A stretch of DNA of 46,471 nt from Flavobacteriaceae bacterium (lineage in GTDB: Bacteria; Bacteroidota; Bacteroidia; Flavobacteriales; Flavobacteriaceae): positions 1 through 46,471 of the forward strand of contig JABSPM010000100.1 in NCBI GenBank assembly GCA_013215095.1, in the 5' to 3' direction. The translations under genes were made by a program, and so were the position numbers. Below, one piece after another: positions 33,756-43,301 of this stretch (positions are counted from its first letter, which is position 1; the number at the start of each line of letters is the position of its first letter). Under the pieces are notes generated by a model. It searched no databases and was not told the origin of the DNA. It saw only the letters and a list, made by a program, of their open reading frames with translations.

Positions 33756-34874
33756 TTAAATAATTGTCGATTGTCCAAGGTGTATATTACTAAAATTTAA
33801 GTTACTGTCCTTTGGGTTGCTGATAAAATCTTCAATAAAGTCTCCAACTTTACCAGTTGTGATGTTATTATAGGTGTTATTTAAGTCGGGGGTGGTAATC
33901 TCTAGTTCTAAAGATCTTTCAACGGCTACTCGAATTAAATCCGCTTCATCAAATAATTCAAAATGATCCAGCAACATTGCGGCAGATAAAATTGAAGCAA
34001 TCGGATTTGCAATACCCTTATTGGCGGCTTGTGGAAATGAACCGTGAATGGGCTCAAACATGGCATATTTATCGCCAACTGAAGCACTAGATAATAGACC
34101 TATAGAGCCACCGATTACACTTGCTTCGTCACTAATAATATCGCCAAACATATTTTCAGTAAGAATTACATCAAATTGTCTAGGGTTGAGTATCAATTGC
34201 ATTGCAGCGTTATCTACAAATAAGAAGTCTAAGGTCACATCCTTATATTTTTTAGAAACGTCTGTAACTACCTTTCGCCATAAACGAGAGCTTTCCAAAA
34301 CGTTGGCTTTATCAACTAAAGTTACTTTGTTTTTTCGGGTTTGAGCAGCTTTAAAAGCTAAATGGGCAATACGTTCAATTTCATGCTTAGAATATTTGCA
34401 CAAATCAGATGCGGTATTTCCATCATTGCTGATTTTTTTTTCACCAAAGTAGATGCCACCAGTTAATTCGCGATAAATACTAATATCGGTGTCTTTTATT
34501 CTTTCTTGTTTTAAAGGCGACTTGTCCAATAGGCTATGGTAGGCTTTTACAGGTCTTATGTTGGCGTATAAGCCTAGGGATTTTCTAAGTTTTAGCAAAC
34601 CTTGTTCGGGGCGTATTTTTGCTGAAGGATTATTGTCGTATTTGGGATCTCCAATGGCTCCAAATAAGATAGCATCAGACGCTTTACATCGCTCTAGAGT
34701 AGTGTCTGGTAAAGGAGTGTTGTAGTGGTCTATAGCTGTAGCACCAACTTTTGCATGATGAAATAAAAAAGTGTGGTCAAATTCTACTTCAATAGCTTTT
34801 AAAACTTTAATGGCTTCGTTAGTTACTTCAGGGCCAATGCCATCACCTGGTAATACAGCAATATTTAATTTCAT
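33756..34874 (-). CDS. leuB: 3-isopropylmalate dehydrogenase
   Basis: NAD-dependent oxidation and decarboxylation of 3-isopropylmalate in leucine synthesis. The 372-residue protein has LPGDGIGPEV at the start, the LRKSLGLYANIRPVK loop, the Lys/Asp region LVDKANVLESSRLWR, and MFGDIISDEASVIGGSIGLL followed by FEPIHGSFP. It is the last gene of the leuA-leuC-leuD-leuB operon, two bases after leuD. Confidence 0.97.
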   Translation of the reverse strand: MKLNIAVLPGDGIGPEVTNEAIKVLKAIEVEFDHTFLFHHAKVGATAIDHYNTPLPDTTLERCKASDAILFGAIGDPKYDNNPSAKIRPEQGLLKLRKSLGLYANIRPVKAYHSLLDKSPLKQERIKDTDISIYRELTGGIYFGEKKISNDGNTASDLCKYSKHEIERIAHLAFKAAQTRKNKVTLVDKANVLESSRLWRKVVTDVSKKYKDVTLDFLFVDNAAMQLILNPRQFDVILTENMFGDIISDEASVIGGSIGLLSSASVGDKYAMFEPIHGSFPQAANKGIANPIASILSAAMLLDHFELFDEADLIRVAVERSLELEITTPDLNNTYNNITTGKVGDFIEDFISNPKDSNLNFSNIHLGQSTII

Positions 34875-34876
34875 GT

Positions 34877-35467
34877 TTAGTATGTTTTGTTAGCTTCAAA
34901 AGCTTTAATTGTTTCTTTTTTACTTAGAAGATAATCGATGTCATCATAACCGTTTATCAAACAGGTTTTTTTATAAGCGTCAATTTCAAAATATGCTTTA
35001 TGATTAGTGTTTGAAACGCCAATGGTTTGGGCTTCGAGATCAACTTCAAGTGTTGTTTTTGAGTCGTGTTTTATAGCGTGAAATAGCTCTGATAGATACT
35101 CTGGAGTTACTTGAATAGGCAAAATGCCGTTGTTTAAGGCATTTCCTTTAAAAATATCGGCAAAAAAACTAGATATAACGACTTTAAAGCCATGTCCAGA
35201 AATGGCCCAGGCAGCATGCTCACGACTAGAGCCGCAGCCAAAGTTATTGCCAGCGACTAAAATACGCCCCGAATATTTTGGGTTATTCAATACAAAATCA
35301 GGGTTTAAAGTCCCGTTTTTATGATACCTCCAATCTCTAAAAACATTATCGCCAAATCCCTTTTTATCCGTTGCTTTTAAAAAACGTGCTGGGATAATTT
35401 GATCTGTGTCCACGTTTTCTATCTCTAAAGGGACGGCTGTTGAGGTTAACGTTAAAAACTTATTCAT
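34877..35467 (-). CDS. leuD: 3-isopropylmalate dehydratase, small subunit
   Basis: Swivel domain of isopropylmalate isomerase, partner of LeuC. The 196-residue protein has the conserved [30 protein letters not shown] and [12 protein letters not shown]. It is directly adjacent to leuC (stop and start abut) and two bases before leuB. Confidence 0.96.
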   Translation of the reverse strand: MNKFLTLTSTAVPLEIENVDTDQIIPARFLKATDKKGFGDNVFRDWRYHKNGTLNPDFVLNNPKYSGRILVAGNNFGCGSSREHAAWAISGHGFKVVISSFFADIFKGNALNNGILPIQVTPEYLSELFHAIKHDSKTTLEVDLEAQTIGVSNTNHKAYFEIDAYKKTCLINGYDDIDYLLSKKETIKAFEANKTY

Positions 35468-36850
35468 TTAGTTTAAGTGTTTAGTAATGTCAATAATTTT
35501 TCCTTCTATTGCAGTAGCGGCAGCCATTAAAGGGCTGGCTAATATGGTTCTCGCCCCTGGACCTTGGCGTCCTTCAAAATTTCTGTTTGATGTGGATACG
35601 CAATATTCCCCTTGAGGAATTTTGTCCTCATTCATGGCAAGGCATGCAGAACAACCAGGTTGTCTTAATTGGAAGCCTGCAGATTCAAAAATAGACTTTA
35701 AGCCTTCCTCTTCAATTTGTGCTTCTACTTGCTTGCTGCCAGGTACTAGCCAAGCTGTGACATTATTCGCTTTTTGTTTACCTTTTATAAATTCTGCTGC
35801 AACTCTAAAATCTTCAATTCTCGAGTTGGTACAGCTGCCAATAAAGACATAGTTGATAGGTTTGTTTACCAAAACTTCACCAGCTTTAAAATCCATATAG
35901 TCTAAGGATTTTTTAAAAGAAGTGCCGTTTTCCGTCGGAATAGTTTCCGTAACCTTAATTCCCATTCCTGGATTAGTACCATAAGTTACCATTGGTTCTA
36001 TGTCTTCGGCGTCAAAGCAATATTCTTTGTCAAATGTAGCGCCTTTATCAGTTGGTAAGGTTTTCCAATACGCTACTTTTTTTTCAAAATTACTGCCTTT
36101 GGGAGCAAATTCTCGTCCTTTAATATATTCAAAAGTGGTGTTGTCTGGAGCAATCATACCGCCGCGAGCACCCATTTCAATACTCATGTTGCAAACCGTC
36201 ATGCGACCTTCCATACTCATGTTTTCAAAAACATCACCAGCATATTCACAAAAATAACCAGTGCCTGAATTTGTGCCTAGTTTTGAAATGATATAGAGGA
36301 TGACATCCTTAGGTAGTACACCTTTTTTTAACTTACCATTTACTGTAACCCTTAGGCTTTTAGGTTTTTCTAACAATAAGCATTGACTCGCAAAAACTTG
36401 CGCTACTTGACTTGTACCTATTCCAAAGGCAATTGTACCAAAAGCGCCATGGGTTGACGTATGGCTGTCTCCACAAACCATAGTCATTCCTGGTTGTGTA
36501 ATGCCAAGTTCAGGTGCCATAACATGTACAATGCCGTTGTATTTATGACCAAGTGCGAAAAGCGTGATGTTATTTTTTTTACAGTTGGTTGAAAGTTGGG
36601 CTAATTGGTTTCTGGATAATTCATCTTTAACTGGTAGATGTTGATTTTGGGTTGGTGTATTGTGGTCTGCTGTAGCTATAATTTGCTGTGGTCTAAAAAT
36701 AGGAATACCGCGCTCTTCAAGTTCATTGAAAGCTTGTGGGCTCGTAACTTCGTGAATTAAATGTTTGTCAATATACAACACTTGTGGACCAGCTTTAATA
36801 GACTCAACAACATGGGCGTCCCAAACTTTATCAAATAGTGTCTTTGCCAT
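35468..36850 (-). CDS. leuC: 3-isopropylmalate dehydratase, large subunit
   Basis: Aconitase-type [4Fe-4S] subunit of isopropylmalate isomerase. The 460-residue protein has [30 protein letters not shown], the first cluster cysteine in [10 protein letters not shown] and the other two in GCSACLAMN, then [20 protein letters not shown]. The ATG overlaps the leuA stop by one base. Confidence 0.97.
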   Translation of the reverse strand: MAKTLFDKVWDAHVVESIKAGPQVLYIDKHLIHEVTSPQAFNELEERGIPIFRPQQIIATADHNTPTQNQHLPVKDELSRNQLAQLSTNCKKNNITLFALGHKYNGIVHVMAPELGITQPGMTMVCGDSHTSTHGAFGTIAFGIGTSQVAQVFASQCLLLEKPKSLRVTVNGKLKKGVLPKDVILYIISKLGTNSGTGYFCEYAGDVFENMSMEGRMTVCNMSIEMGARGGMIAPDNTTFEYIKGREFAPKGSNFEKKVAYWKTLPTDKGATFDKEYCFDAEDIEPMVTYGTNPGMGIKVTETIPTENGTSFKKSLDYMDFKAGEVLVNKPINYVFIGSCTNSRIEDFRVAAEFIKGKQKANNVTAWLVPGSKQVEAQIEEEGLKSIFESAGFQLRQPGCSACLAMNEDKIPQGEYCVSTSNRNFEGRQGPGARTILASPLMAAATAIEGKIIDITKHLN

Positions 36851-38025
36851 TAATTTGTAATAATTTCGTTGTAAATTCTACTGGTTTCTATAATTTGATG
36901 AATGTCATTGTCATTGACTTCTTTCTTTTGATCCGCAAATGTGAGGAAGTTCGGGTAGATCTCGTCAAGCTGTAATTTGGTTAATATATAACCAATGTTT
37001 TTAGCTCTATATGCAAGTGCTGCTCTTCCGCTTCTTGCTGTTAATACAATTGCAGATGCCGTAACACCAACAGCTTTTGGGTCAATGATCTCATAAGTTT
37101 CTCTGTTTTTTATAACACCATCTTGATGTATACCAGAACTATGGGCAAATGCATTTGCACCAACGATGGCTTTATTAGGTTGCGTATAAATACCCATGCT
37201 GTCCGATACCAATTGACTGATAGCGTATAGCTTTTTGGTCTTTATATTGGTGTCTAGCTTCAGGTAGGGGTGCTGTTTTAAAATCATAACAACCTCTTCA
37301 AGAGCAGTGTTTCCTGCGCGTTCACCTATACCGTTAATCGTACATTCAATTTGACGTGCTCCATTTATAACACCTTCTATAGAATTGGCAGTAGCAAGCC
37401 CTAAATCATTATGACAATGGCAGGATAAAATGGCAGTATCGATGCCTTTTACATTTTCTTTTAAATATTTGATTTTTTCACCATACTCATGAGGTAAGCA
37501 ATAGCCCGTAGTGTCAGGTATGTTTAATACCGTTGCGCCTGCTTTTATGGCGGCTTCACAGACTTGCGCTAAATAGGTGTTATCTGTACGACCTGCATCT
37601 TCAGCATAAAATTCTACATCTTCTACAAATGATTTGGAATACCTAACAGCCTTAAAAGCGCGTTCTATTATGGCTTCTCTAGAAGATTTAAATTTGTGAA
37701 TAATGTGAGAGTCTGATGTGCCAATACCGGTATGTATTCTTGGTTTTTTCGCATGTTTGAGTGCTTGTGCAGCAACTTTAATATCATTTTCAATAGACCT
37801 TGTCAGTCCACAAACAATGGCGTTTTTAGTGATTTTTGAAATTTCTTCAACAGATCTGAAGTCACCGGGACTAGATACAGGAAATCCCGCCTCAATTATA
37901 TCTACACCCAATTGGTCTAGTGCTTTGGCAATTACAAGTTTTTGTTTTGTGTTTAACTTGCAGCCAGGAACTTGTTCTCCGTCTCTAAGGGTTGTGTCGA
38001 ATATTTGTACTTTGGAATCTGACAT
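36850..38025 (-). CDS. leuA: 2-isopropylmalate synthase, short form
   Basis: Condenses 2-oxoisovalerate with acetyl-CoA to commit carbon to leucine. The TIM-barrel core is complete: [26 protein letters not shown], the metal site [15 protein letters not shown] and [18 protein letters not shown]. At 391 residues it lacks the C-terminal leucine-binding domain (about 120 residues) of the standard enzyme. It is first in the leuACDB operon. A TAAATTTG element at 38055-38062 (minus) is a likely -7 promoter. Because the allosteric domain is missing, feedback by leucine would have to act elsewhere. A citramalate or homocitrate synthase role cannot be excluded, but leuCDB adjacency argues for LeuA. Confidence 0.9.
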   Translation of the reverse strand: MSDSKVQIFDTTLRDGEQVPGCKLNTKQKLVIAKALDQLGVDIIEAGFPVSSPGDFRSVEEISKITKNAIVCGLTRSIENDIKVAAQALKHAKKPRIHTGIGTSDSHIIHKFKSSREAIIERAFKAVRYSKSFVEDVEFYAEDAGRTDNTYLAQVCEAAIKAGATVLNIPDTTGYCLPHEYGEKIKYLKENVKGIDTAILSCHCHNDLGLATANSIEGVINGARQIECTINGIGERAGNTALEEVVMILKQHPYLKLDTNIKTKKLYAISQLVSDSMGIYTQPNKAIVGANAFAHSSGIHQDGVIKNRETYEIIDPKAVGVTASAIVLTARSGRAALAYRAKNIGYILTKLQLDEIYPNFLTFADQKKEVNDNDIHQIIETSRIYNEIITN

Positions 38026-38054
38026 TTATCGAAATTTATTTTCTAATTGAATAA

Positions 38055-38062
38055 CAAATTTA
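38055..38062 (-). promoter_or_regulatory. -7 promoter element of leuA
   Basis: Read on the minus strand the sequence is TAAATTTG, an exact TAnnTTTG match, 29 bases ahead of the leuA ATG. I see no clear -33 element. Confidence 0.45.
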
Positions 38063-38168
38063 TATTTTGGGTTTATCTAAGGAGGTGTTTCTAACGTTGT
38101 TTTTACGATGTTTAATCAATTCTTTTGGGTGTTAAAACCTTCATTTTCAGATATTTAAAACGATTGAT

Positions 38169-39725
38169 ATGCTTATGACTAAGGAGCAAAAAGATAATTT
38201 ATTTGTGTTAGTAAAGTCTCTGTCGAAATCAGAGAAGCGTCAATTTAAACTTTATGTGGGGCGTTTAGATGTGAATGAGGATTCGAAATTTTTAACGCTT
38301 TTTAATGTTTTAGATAAGCTTAATGTTTATGATGAAGAGGTTATTTTAAAAAAAGGTTTTGTAAAAAAACAACAGTTATCTAATGTGAAGGCGCATTTAT
38401 ATAGGCAGATATTAATAAGTCTTCGACTTAATCCATCACATCAAAATATTAGGATACAAATAAGAGAACAATTAGATTTTGCAACGATTCTTTATCGTAA
38501 AGGCTTGTATAAACAAAGTTTAAGGATATTAGATAAGGCAAAATCATTAGCAATTGAAAATGAAGAAAAGAATGTAGCTTATGAGATTATTGAGTTAGAA
38601 AAAGTTATAGAATCGCAGTATATAACTAGGAGTATTAGCAATAGAGCAGATGAATTAACCATTCAGGCTAAAGAAATAAGTCAGCAAAATGTAATTGCAA
38701 GTAAGCTCTCAAATTTGTCACTACAATTATATGGTATATTTTTAAAAAGAGGTTATGTTAAAAATGACACAGAATATAAATTAATCACAGATTATTTTAA
38801 CGATCGTTTGCCTGATTTTAATATAAAAACGCTTGGTTTTAGAGAGAAATTGTTGCTCTATAACTCCTATCTTTGGTATAGTTTTTTGATTCAAGATTTC
38901 TTATCCTGTTTTAAGTATGCTCGAAAATGGGTGGATTTATTTCGTGGTAATACAAAGATGATAAAGTTGCATCCAGTTTATTTTTTAAGAGGAAATCAAT
39001 ATTTACTAGAGGCTTTGTTTTTTATAGGGAATTATAAAAAATTTAAAACGGAGTTGTTAGAACTCGAAGAAATGACTAATGAAAATTGGTTCCCGAAAGA
39101 CGATAATGTGCAAACCTTAAAATTTTTATATTTATATACCAATATATTTAATATGCATTTTATGGAAGGTACTTTTAAAGAAGGTTTGCCTTTGGTAGAT
39201 GAAGTTGTTTTTGGTATAAATAAGCATAAATCAAGATTAGATGCCCATCATATTATGGTGTTTTATTATAAAATTGCTAGCCTTTACTTTGGTGCAGGGG
39301 AACATAGAAAGTGTATCTTTTATCTTGATAAAATTATCAGTAATAAATCTTTAGAAATGCGAGAAGATCTATTGTGTTTTTCTAGAATTCTAAATCTAGT
39401 TGCCCATTATGAAGCTGGTTTAGATTATAATTTAGATGTACTTATAAAGAGCACTTATAAGTTTCTGATTAAAATGGAAGATTTATATGAGGTGCAAAAG
39501 GGGATGATAAAGTTTCTTAAGGGGTTAGGGGATATATACCCTCATGAAATTAAAAGAGCCTTTATAACACTTCATGATACATTGTCGCAATTTGAAACGC
39601 ATCCCTATGAGCGAAGATCGTTTTTATATTTAGATATTATTTCCTGGCTAGAGAGTAAAATAGAAAATAAATTGGTAGATTCTATAATTAAGGAAAAATT
39701 TAAATCTAAAAACAAAATAATTTAA
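38169..39725 (+). CDS. large alpha-helical (TPR-like) protein of unknown function
   Basis: A 518-residue cytosolic protein, almost entirely helical and rich in Lys, Leu and Tyr. Helix-pair spacing such as ATILYRKGLYKQSLRILDKA (residues 102-121) and LFFIGNYKKFKTELLELEEM suggests a TPR-like solenoid. There is no signal peptide or catalytic motif. It reads away from leuA and ends 80 bases before the SAM-I riboswitch. I recall similar proteins as flavobacterial 'hypothetical protein' entries. The start could also be the second ATG, 6 bases downstream. Confidence 0.72.
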   Translation: MLMTKEQKDNLFVLVKSLSKSEKRQFKLYVGRLDVNEDSKFLTLFNVLDKLNVYDEEVILKKGFVKKQQLSNVKAHLYRQILISLRLNPSHQNIRIQIREQLDFATILYRKGLYKQSLRILDKAKSLAIENEEKNVAYEIIELEKVIESQYITRSISNRADELTIQAKEISQQNVIASKLSNLSLQLYGIFLKRGYVKNDTEYKLITDYFNDRLPDFNIKTLGFREKLLLYNSYLWYSFLIQDFLSCFKYARKWVDLFRGNTKMIKLHPVYFLRGNQYLLEALFFIGNYKKFKTELLELEEMTNENWFPKDDNVQTLKFLYLYTNIFNMHFMEGTFKEGLPLVDEVVFGINKHKSRLDAHHIMVFYYKIASLYFGAGEHRKCIFYLDKIISNKSLEMREDLLCFSRILNLVAHYEAGLDYNLDVLIKSTYKFLIKMEDLYEVQKGMIKFLKGLGDIYPHEIKRAFITLHDTLSQFETHPYERRSFLYLDIISWLESKIENKLVDSIIKEKFKSKNKII

Positions 39726-39741
39726 TTTTTAGTGAAAAATA

Positions 39742-39773
39742 TTTGGTGTATTGTTTTTTCTTTTTGATATTTG
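39742..39773 (+). promoter_or_regulatory. candidate promoter of the methionine operon
   Basis: TTTG at 39742-39745, a 20-base spacer and GATATTTG at 39766-39773 (one mismatch to TAnnTTTG) lie just ahead of the SAM-I riboswitch. Confidence 0.45.
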
Positions 39774-39804
39774 CATATACAAAGTTCAAAGAGCTTATTG
39801 AGAT

Positions 39805-39930
39805 GTTATCAAGAAAGGTGGAGGGAATAGACCCGGTGAAACCTTAGCAACCCTTTTTTGGTTTGGTGCTTATCAAAACAATAAAGAAGGTGCTAAATTC
39901 TACTTCATATATGAGATGAAGGTAGATAGC
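39805..39930 (+). promoter_or_regulatory. SAM-I (S-box) riboswitch
   Basis: The S-box core appears in order: TTATCAAGAAAGGTGGAGGG, ACCCGGTGAAACCTTAGCAACC, GGTGCTAAATTCTAC and GGTAGATAGC, with P1 closed by GTTATC and GATAGC. A weak stem TACGTG/CACGT with a T-rich tail near 39993-40020 may be the expression platform. SAM binding should shut off the genes from 40059 on. Confidence 0.93.
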
Positions 39931-40058
39931 TAAAACGAGTGGTTATATATTATAATTACTTCAAAATTTCTTAATGACATTTTTCTATTAAGTACGTGGT
40001 AAAACACGTTTTGACTTTTGCTTTAATAATAGTATTAATTCAAAAAAAAATTAGAAAA

Positions 40059-41228
40059 ATGAGTGCAACAAAAATTATTCATTCAATTCCAAGTGATCCG
40101 CTAACTGGTGCAATTTCAGTACCAGTGTATCAAACTTCAACTTTTGTACAAGAGGCCCCAGGGGTTAATAAGGGTTTCGATTATGCTAGGACAAATAATC
40201 CAACCCGATTAGCTTTAGAGAATGTCGTAGCAAAATTAGAAGATGGACATGCTGCTTTTGCGTTTTCGACGGGATTAGCAGCTATTGATGCCGTCTTGAA
40301 ATTGCTGTCATCGGGAGATGAAATTATTGCTGTAGATGATATCTATGGAGGTGCTTACCGTTTGTTTACCCATGTTTATGAAAAACTGGGTATAACTATT
40401 AATTATGCAGACACTACAGATGTTGATAATATAACTGAACTAATTAGCAGTAAGACCAAATTAATTTGGATTGAGTCGCCAACAAATCCGACATTGAAAG
40501 TGTCAGATATTCAGAAAATTGCTAAAATCGCACAACGCATCAATGCCTTATTGGTCGTAGATAATACTTTTGCTAGCCCTATAGCACAGCAACCTTTAAC
40601 CCTTGGAGCGGATCTTGTTATTCATAGCGGTACGAAGTATCTGGGCGGGCATTCCGATTTGGTGGCAGGGCTAGTGGTTACAAAAACACAAAAGCTTTCA
40701 GAGCAAATTAAGTTTGTTCAAAATGCTTCAGGAGCAGTGCTTGGACCTTGGGATTGCTTTTTAACCATTAGAGGTATTGAAACTCTCGATTTGCGCTATA
40801 AAAAACAAAGTGAAAACGCCTTTGCTATAGCTGCTTATTTATCTAATCATGATGCTGTAGATAAGGTCTATTATCCCGGTTTGGTAACTCACAAAAACCA
40901 TGAAATTGCAAAACGTCAACAGCATAATTTATTTGGAGGAATTGTATCGTTTACACTAAAAGAGGATACTCAAGAAGCTGCAAACGCCTTTGTAACGCAT
41001 ACCAGGTATTTTAAACTTGCAGAAAGTCTTGGAGGTGTCAAAAGCTTATTGTGTCATCCACCTCAAATGACACATGCTTCTATTCCTAGGGAAGTTCGCA
41101 TTGCCTCAGGGATTAAAGACTCTCTGATAAGACTTTCATGCGGTATTGAGTGTGCTGAAGATTTAATTAATGATTTAAACCAAGCTTTTATAGCTATTGA
41201 AAAAGAAAAAGATTATGTCAAATATTAA
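40059..41228 (+). CDS. trans-sulfuration PLP enzyme (cystathionine gamma-synthase/O-acylhomoserine sulfhydrylase)
   Basis: A 389-residue Cys/Met metabolism PLP enzyme. The PLP lysine is Lys193 in HSGTKYLGGHSD, preceded by VDNTFASP and ESPTNPTL. As first gene behind a SAM-I riboswitch in a methionine operon, it should make cystathionine or homocysteine from activated homoserine. MetB and MetZ/MetY cannot be told apart here. Start is set at MSATKIIHS, after an A-rich stretch. The in-frame ATG 63 bases upstream lies in the leader structure. The next gene overlaps it by 14 bases. Confidence 0.88.
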   Translation: MSATKIIHSIPSDPLTGAISVPVYQTSTFVQEAPGVNKGFDYARTNNPTRLALENVVAKLEDGHAAFAFSTGLAAIDAVLKLLSSGDEIIAVDDIYGGAYRLFTHVYEKLGITINYADTTDVDNITELISSKTKLIWIESPTNPTLKVSDIQKIAKIAQRINALLVVDNTFASPIAQQPLTLGADLVIHSGTKYLGGHSDLVAGLVVTKTQKLSEQIKFVQNASGAVLGPWDCFLTIRGIETLDLRYKKQSENAFAIAAYLSNHDAVDKVYYPGLVTHKNHEIAKRQQHNLFGGIVSFTLKEDTQEAANAFVTHTRYFKLAESLGGVKSLLCHPPQMTHASIPREVRIASGIKDSLIRLSCGIECAEDLINDLNQAFIAIEKEKDYVKY

Positions 41229-42297
41229 GACCGTAAACCTAGTGGTTTTTGGAATTGGTAAAGTTGGGAGTGTATTTGTAAATCAAATAAACGCCCTTAG
41301 GCAACAGCTATTTGAAGAGAGGAAGTTGTACTTAAGGGTGCCAATTATTACCAATTCTAAAATCGCTTTCTTTGATAAGGAAGGGGCTTCAAATTCATGG
41401 GAAACCGATTTTGAGCTTGCTGCAGTACCTTATAAAATTAACGATATTCTCAAGTATAAAATTCAGCATAATTTTCAAAACTGCATTGCTATAGATGCTA
41501 CAGCAAGTAGCAGCTTTGTAGCGCATTATAAAGAGCTTGTGGCGCATGGATTTCATATTGTCTCTGCGAATAAAATAGCGAATACCTTGAGTTTGGATTT
41601 TTATGAAGACTTACGCAGTGTTTTAGAAAAATATGATAAGAAATTTCTGTATGAAACTAATGTTGGCGCAGGACTTCCTGTTATTGAGACAGTGTCTAAT
41701 TTGCGTCATTCTGGAGATGAAATCACGAATATTAGAGGTGTATTTTCAGGATCTTTGAGTTATATTTTTAATGATTTTTCACAAAAAAATGTCAGTTTTT
41801 CAAAGGTGCTTCAAAAGGCTTCACAACAAGGATTGACAGAGCCAGACGTTCGTGAAGATTTGTCTGGAAATGATGTGGCGAGAAAGTTGTTAATATTGTC
41901 AAGAGAATTGGGGTTTAAAACCGAAATTGAAGACGTCAAAATAGAGTCATTAGTACCAAAAAAACTAAATGGTAAGACCACTTTAAATCAATTTAAATCT
42001 AGGATAGACGAACTGAATACTGTGTTTGAATCTCGCAAAAAACGACTCAAAAACAATCAAGTATTGCGTTATGTTGGCGAATTGAATGTGCCTAATAAAA
42101 CGCTAGAAGTTAAGTTGATAGAGACATCAAGTACGTCGCCTTTAGGGCAACTTAAAGGGTCAGATGCCTTTTTTGAAATTTATTCCAAAGCTTATGAAAA
42201 ACAACCTTTAATTATACAGGGTGCAGGCGCAGGAAAAGAAGTTACTGCAAGAGGTTTGCTATCTGATGTGCTAAAAGTGTCTAACAATTTGAATTAA
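41215..42297 (+). CDS. homoserine dehydrogenase
   Basis: NAD(P)H-dependent reduction of aspartate semialdehyde to homoserine, the branch-point for Met and Thr. The 360-residue protein has a Rossmann start (VVFGIGKVGSVF), the catalytic region ETNVGAGLPVIETVSNLRHS, GVFSGSLSYIFNDF and LTEPDVREDLSGNDVARK, and the C-terminal GAGAGKEVTARGLLSDVL. It lacks an aspartokinase domain and an ACT domain, so feedback regulation would come from the riboswitch rather than the protein. Start overlaps the previous gene by 14 bases. Confidence 0.9.
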   Translation: MSNIKTVNLVVFGIGKVGSVFVNQINALRQQLFEERKLYLRVPIITNSKIAFFDKEGASNSWETDFELAAVPYKINDILKYKIQHNFQNCIAIDATASSSFVAHYKELVAHGFHIVSANKIANTLSLDFYEDLRSVLEKYDKKFLYETNVGAGLPVIETVSNLRHSGDEITNIRGVFSGSLSYIFNDFSQKNVSFSKVLQKASQQGLTEPDVREDLSGNDVARKLLILSRELGFKTEIEDVKIESLVPKKLNGKTTLNQFKSRIDELNTVFESRKKRLKNNQVLRYVGELNVPNKTLEVKLIETSSTSPLGQLKGSDAFFEIYSKAYEKQPLIIQGAGAGKEVTARGLLSDVLKVSNNLN

Positions 42298-42300
42298 ACT

Positions 42301-43290
42301 ATGACGACTATTTGGAGTGCGCTAGAAGAGCGTATTTTGGTGTTGGATGGTGCTATGGGGACAATGCTTCAAGAGTATGCATTCTCTGAAGCCGATTTTT
42401 GTGGAAATCGTTTTAAAGATTTTCATACGCCTTTAAAAGGGAATAACGATTTGTTGTCTTTGACTCAACCTCAGGCTATTGCTGAAATTCATAGGAAGTA
42501 TTTCCAAGCGGGTGCCGATATCGTAGAGACTAACACATTTTCTGCAACAACTATTGCTATGGCAGATTATGATATGGAAGATTTTGTTTATGAAATTAAC
42601 TATGAGTCTGCAAAATTAGCACAAAGGGTTGCGCAAGAATTTACGCTAAAAAATCCTGATAAACCTCGTTTTGTAGCAGGAAGTATTGGTCCTACAAATA
42701 AAACAGCAAGTCTCTCTCCAGATGTTAATCGTCCTGAGTATCGTGCGATAACTTTTGAAGCATTACGTGTCGCTTATAAGCAACAGGTAGAAGCTCTTAT
42801 TGATGGCGGTGTTGACCTCTTATTGGTTGAAACCATTTTTGATACACTCAATGCTAAAGCGGTATTGTTTGCTATTGAAGAAGTCAAAGAAGAATGTCAA
42901 TTGGATATTCCAGTTATGGTGTCAGGAACGATTACCGATGCCTCTGGTCGTACCTTGTCTGGGCAAACTGTTGAGGCGTTTTTGATCTCAATTTCTCATA
43001 TACCTTTATTGAGTGTTGGTTTTAATTGTGCTTTAGGAGCAGAGCAGTTACATCCATATTTAAAACGTTTGGCAAAGGAAACATCATTTTTTACCTCTGT
43101 GCATCCCAATGCTGGATTGCCAAATGCTTTTGGGGCCTATGATCAAACACCAGAACAGATGAAAGATTTAGTAGAGCACTATCTTAAAGATCAAGTCATT
43201 AATATTATTGGGGGGTGCTGTGGTACGAATCCAAATCATATAAAAGCCATAGCTGATATGGCTAAAACATATTTGCCAAGACGTATTTAA
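42301..43290 (+). CDS. metH: methionine synthase, homocysteine-binding half (split MetH)
   Basis: The N-terminal homocysteine S-methyltransferase module of cobalamin-dependent methionine synthase as a separate 329-residue protein. Zinc ligands are Cys243 (GFNCALG) and Cys306-Cys307 (GGCCGT); the start [12 protein letters not shown] is typical. The remaining modules are in the next gene, 11 bases downstream. The split is usual for Bacteroidota, so this is not a damaged gene. Confidence 0.95.
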   Translation: MTTIWSALEERILVLDGAMGTMLQEYAFSEADFCGNRFKDFHTPLKGNNDLLSLTQPQAIAEIHRKYFQAGADIVETNTFSATTIAMADYDMEDFVYEINYESAKLAQRVAQEFTLKNPDKPRFVAGSIGPTNKTASLSPDVNRPEYRAITFEALRVAYKQQVEALIDGGVDLLLVETIFDTLNAKAVLFAIEEVKEECQLDIPVMVSGTITDASGRTLSGQTVEAFLISISHIPLLSVGFNCALGAEQLHPYLKRLAKETSFFTSVHPNAGLPNAFGAYDQTPEQMKDLVEHYLKDQVINIIGGCCGTNPNHIKAIADMAKTYLPRRI

Positions 43291-43301
43291 TCTATGTAAA
43301 A

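Noticed and set aside
38026-38168. Possible leucine leader peptide upstream of leuA
   Set aside because: The only short minus-strand ORF reads MKVLTPKRID, has a single Leu and is not followed by a terminator, unlike the ilv leaders.
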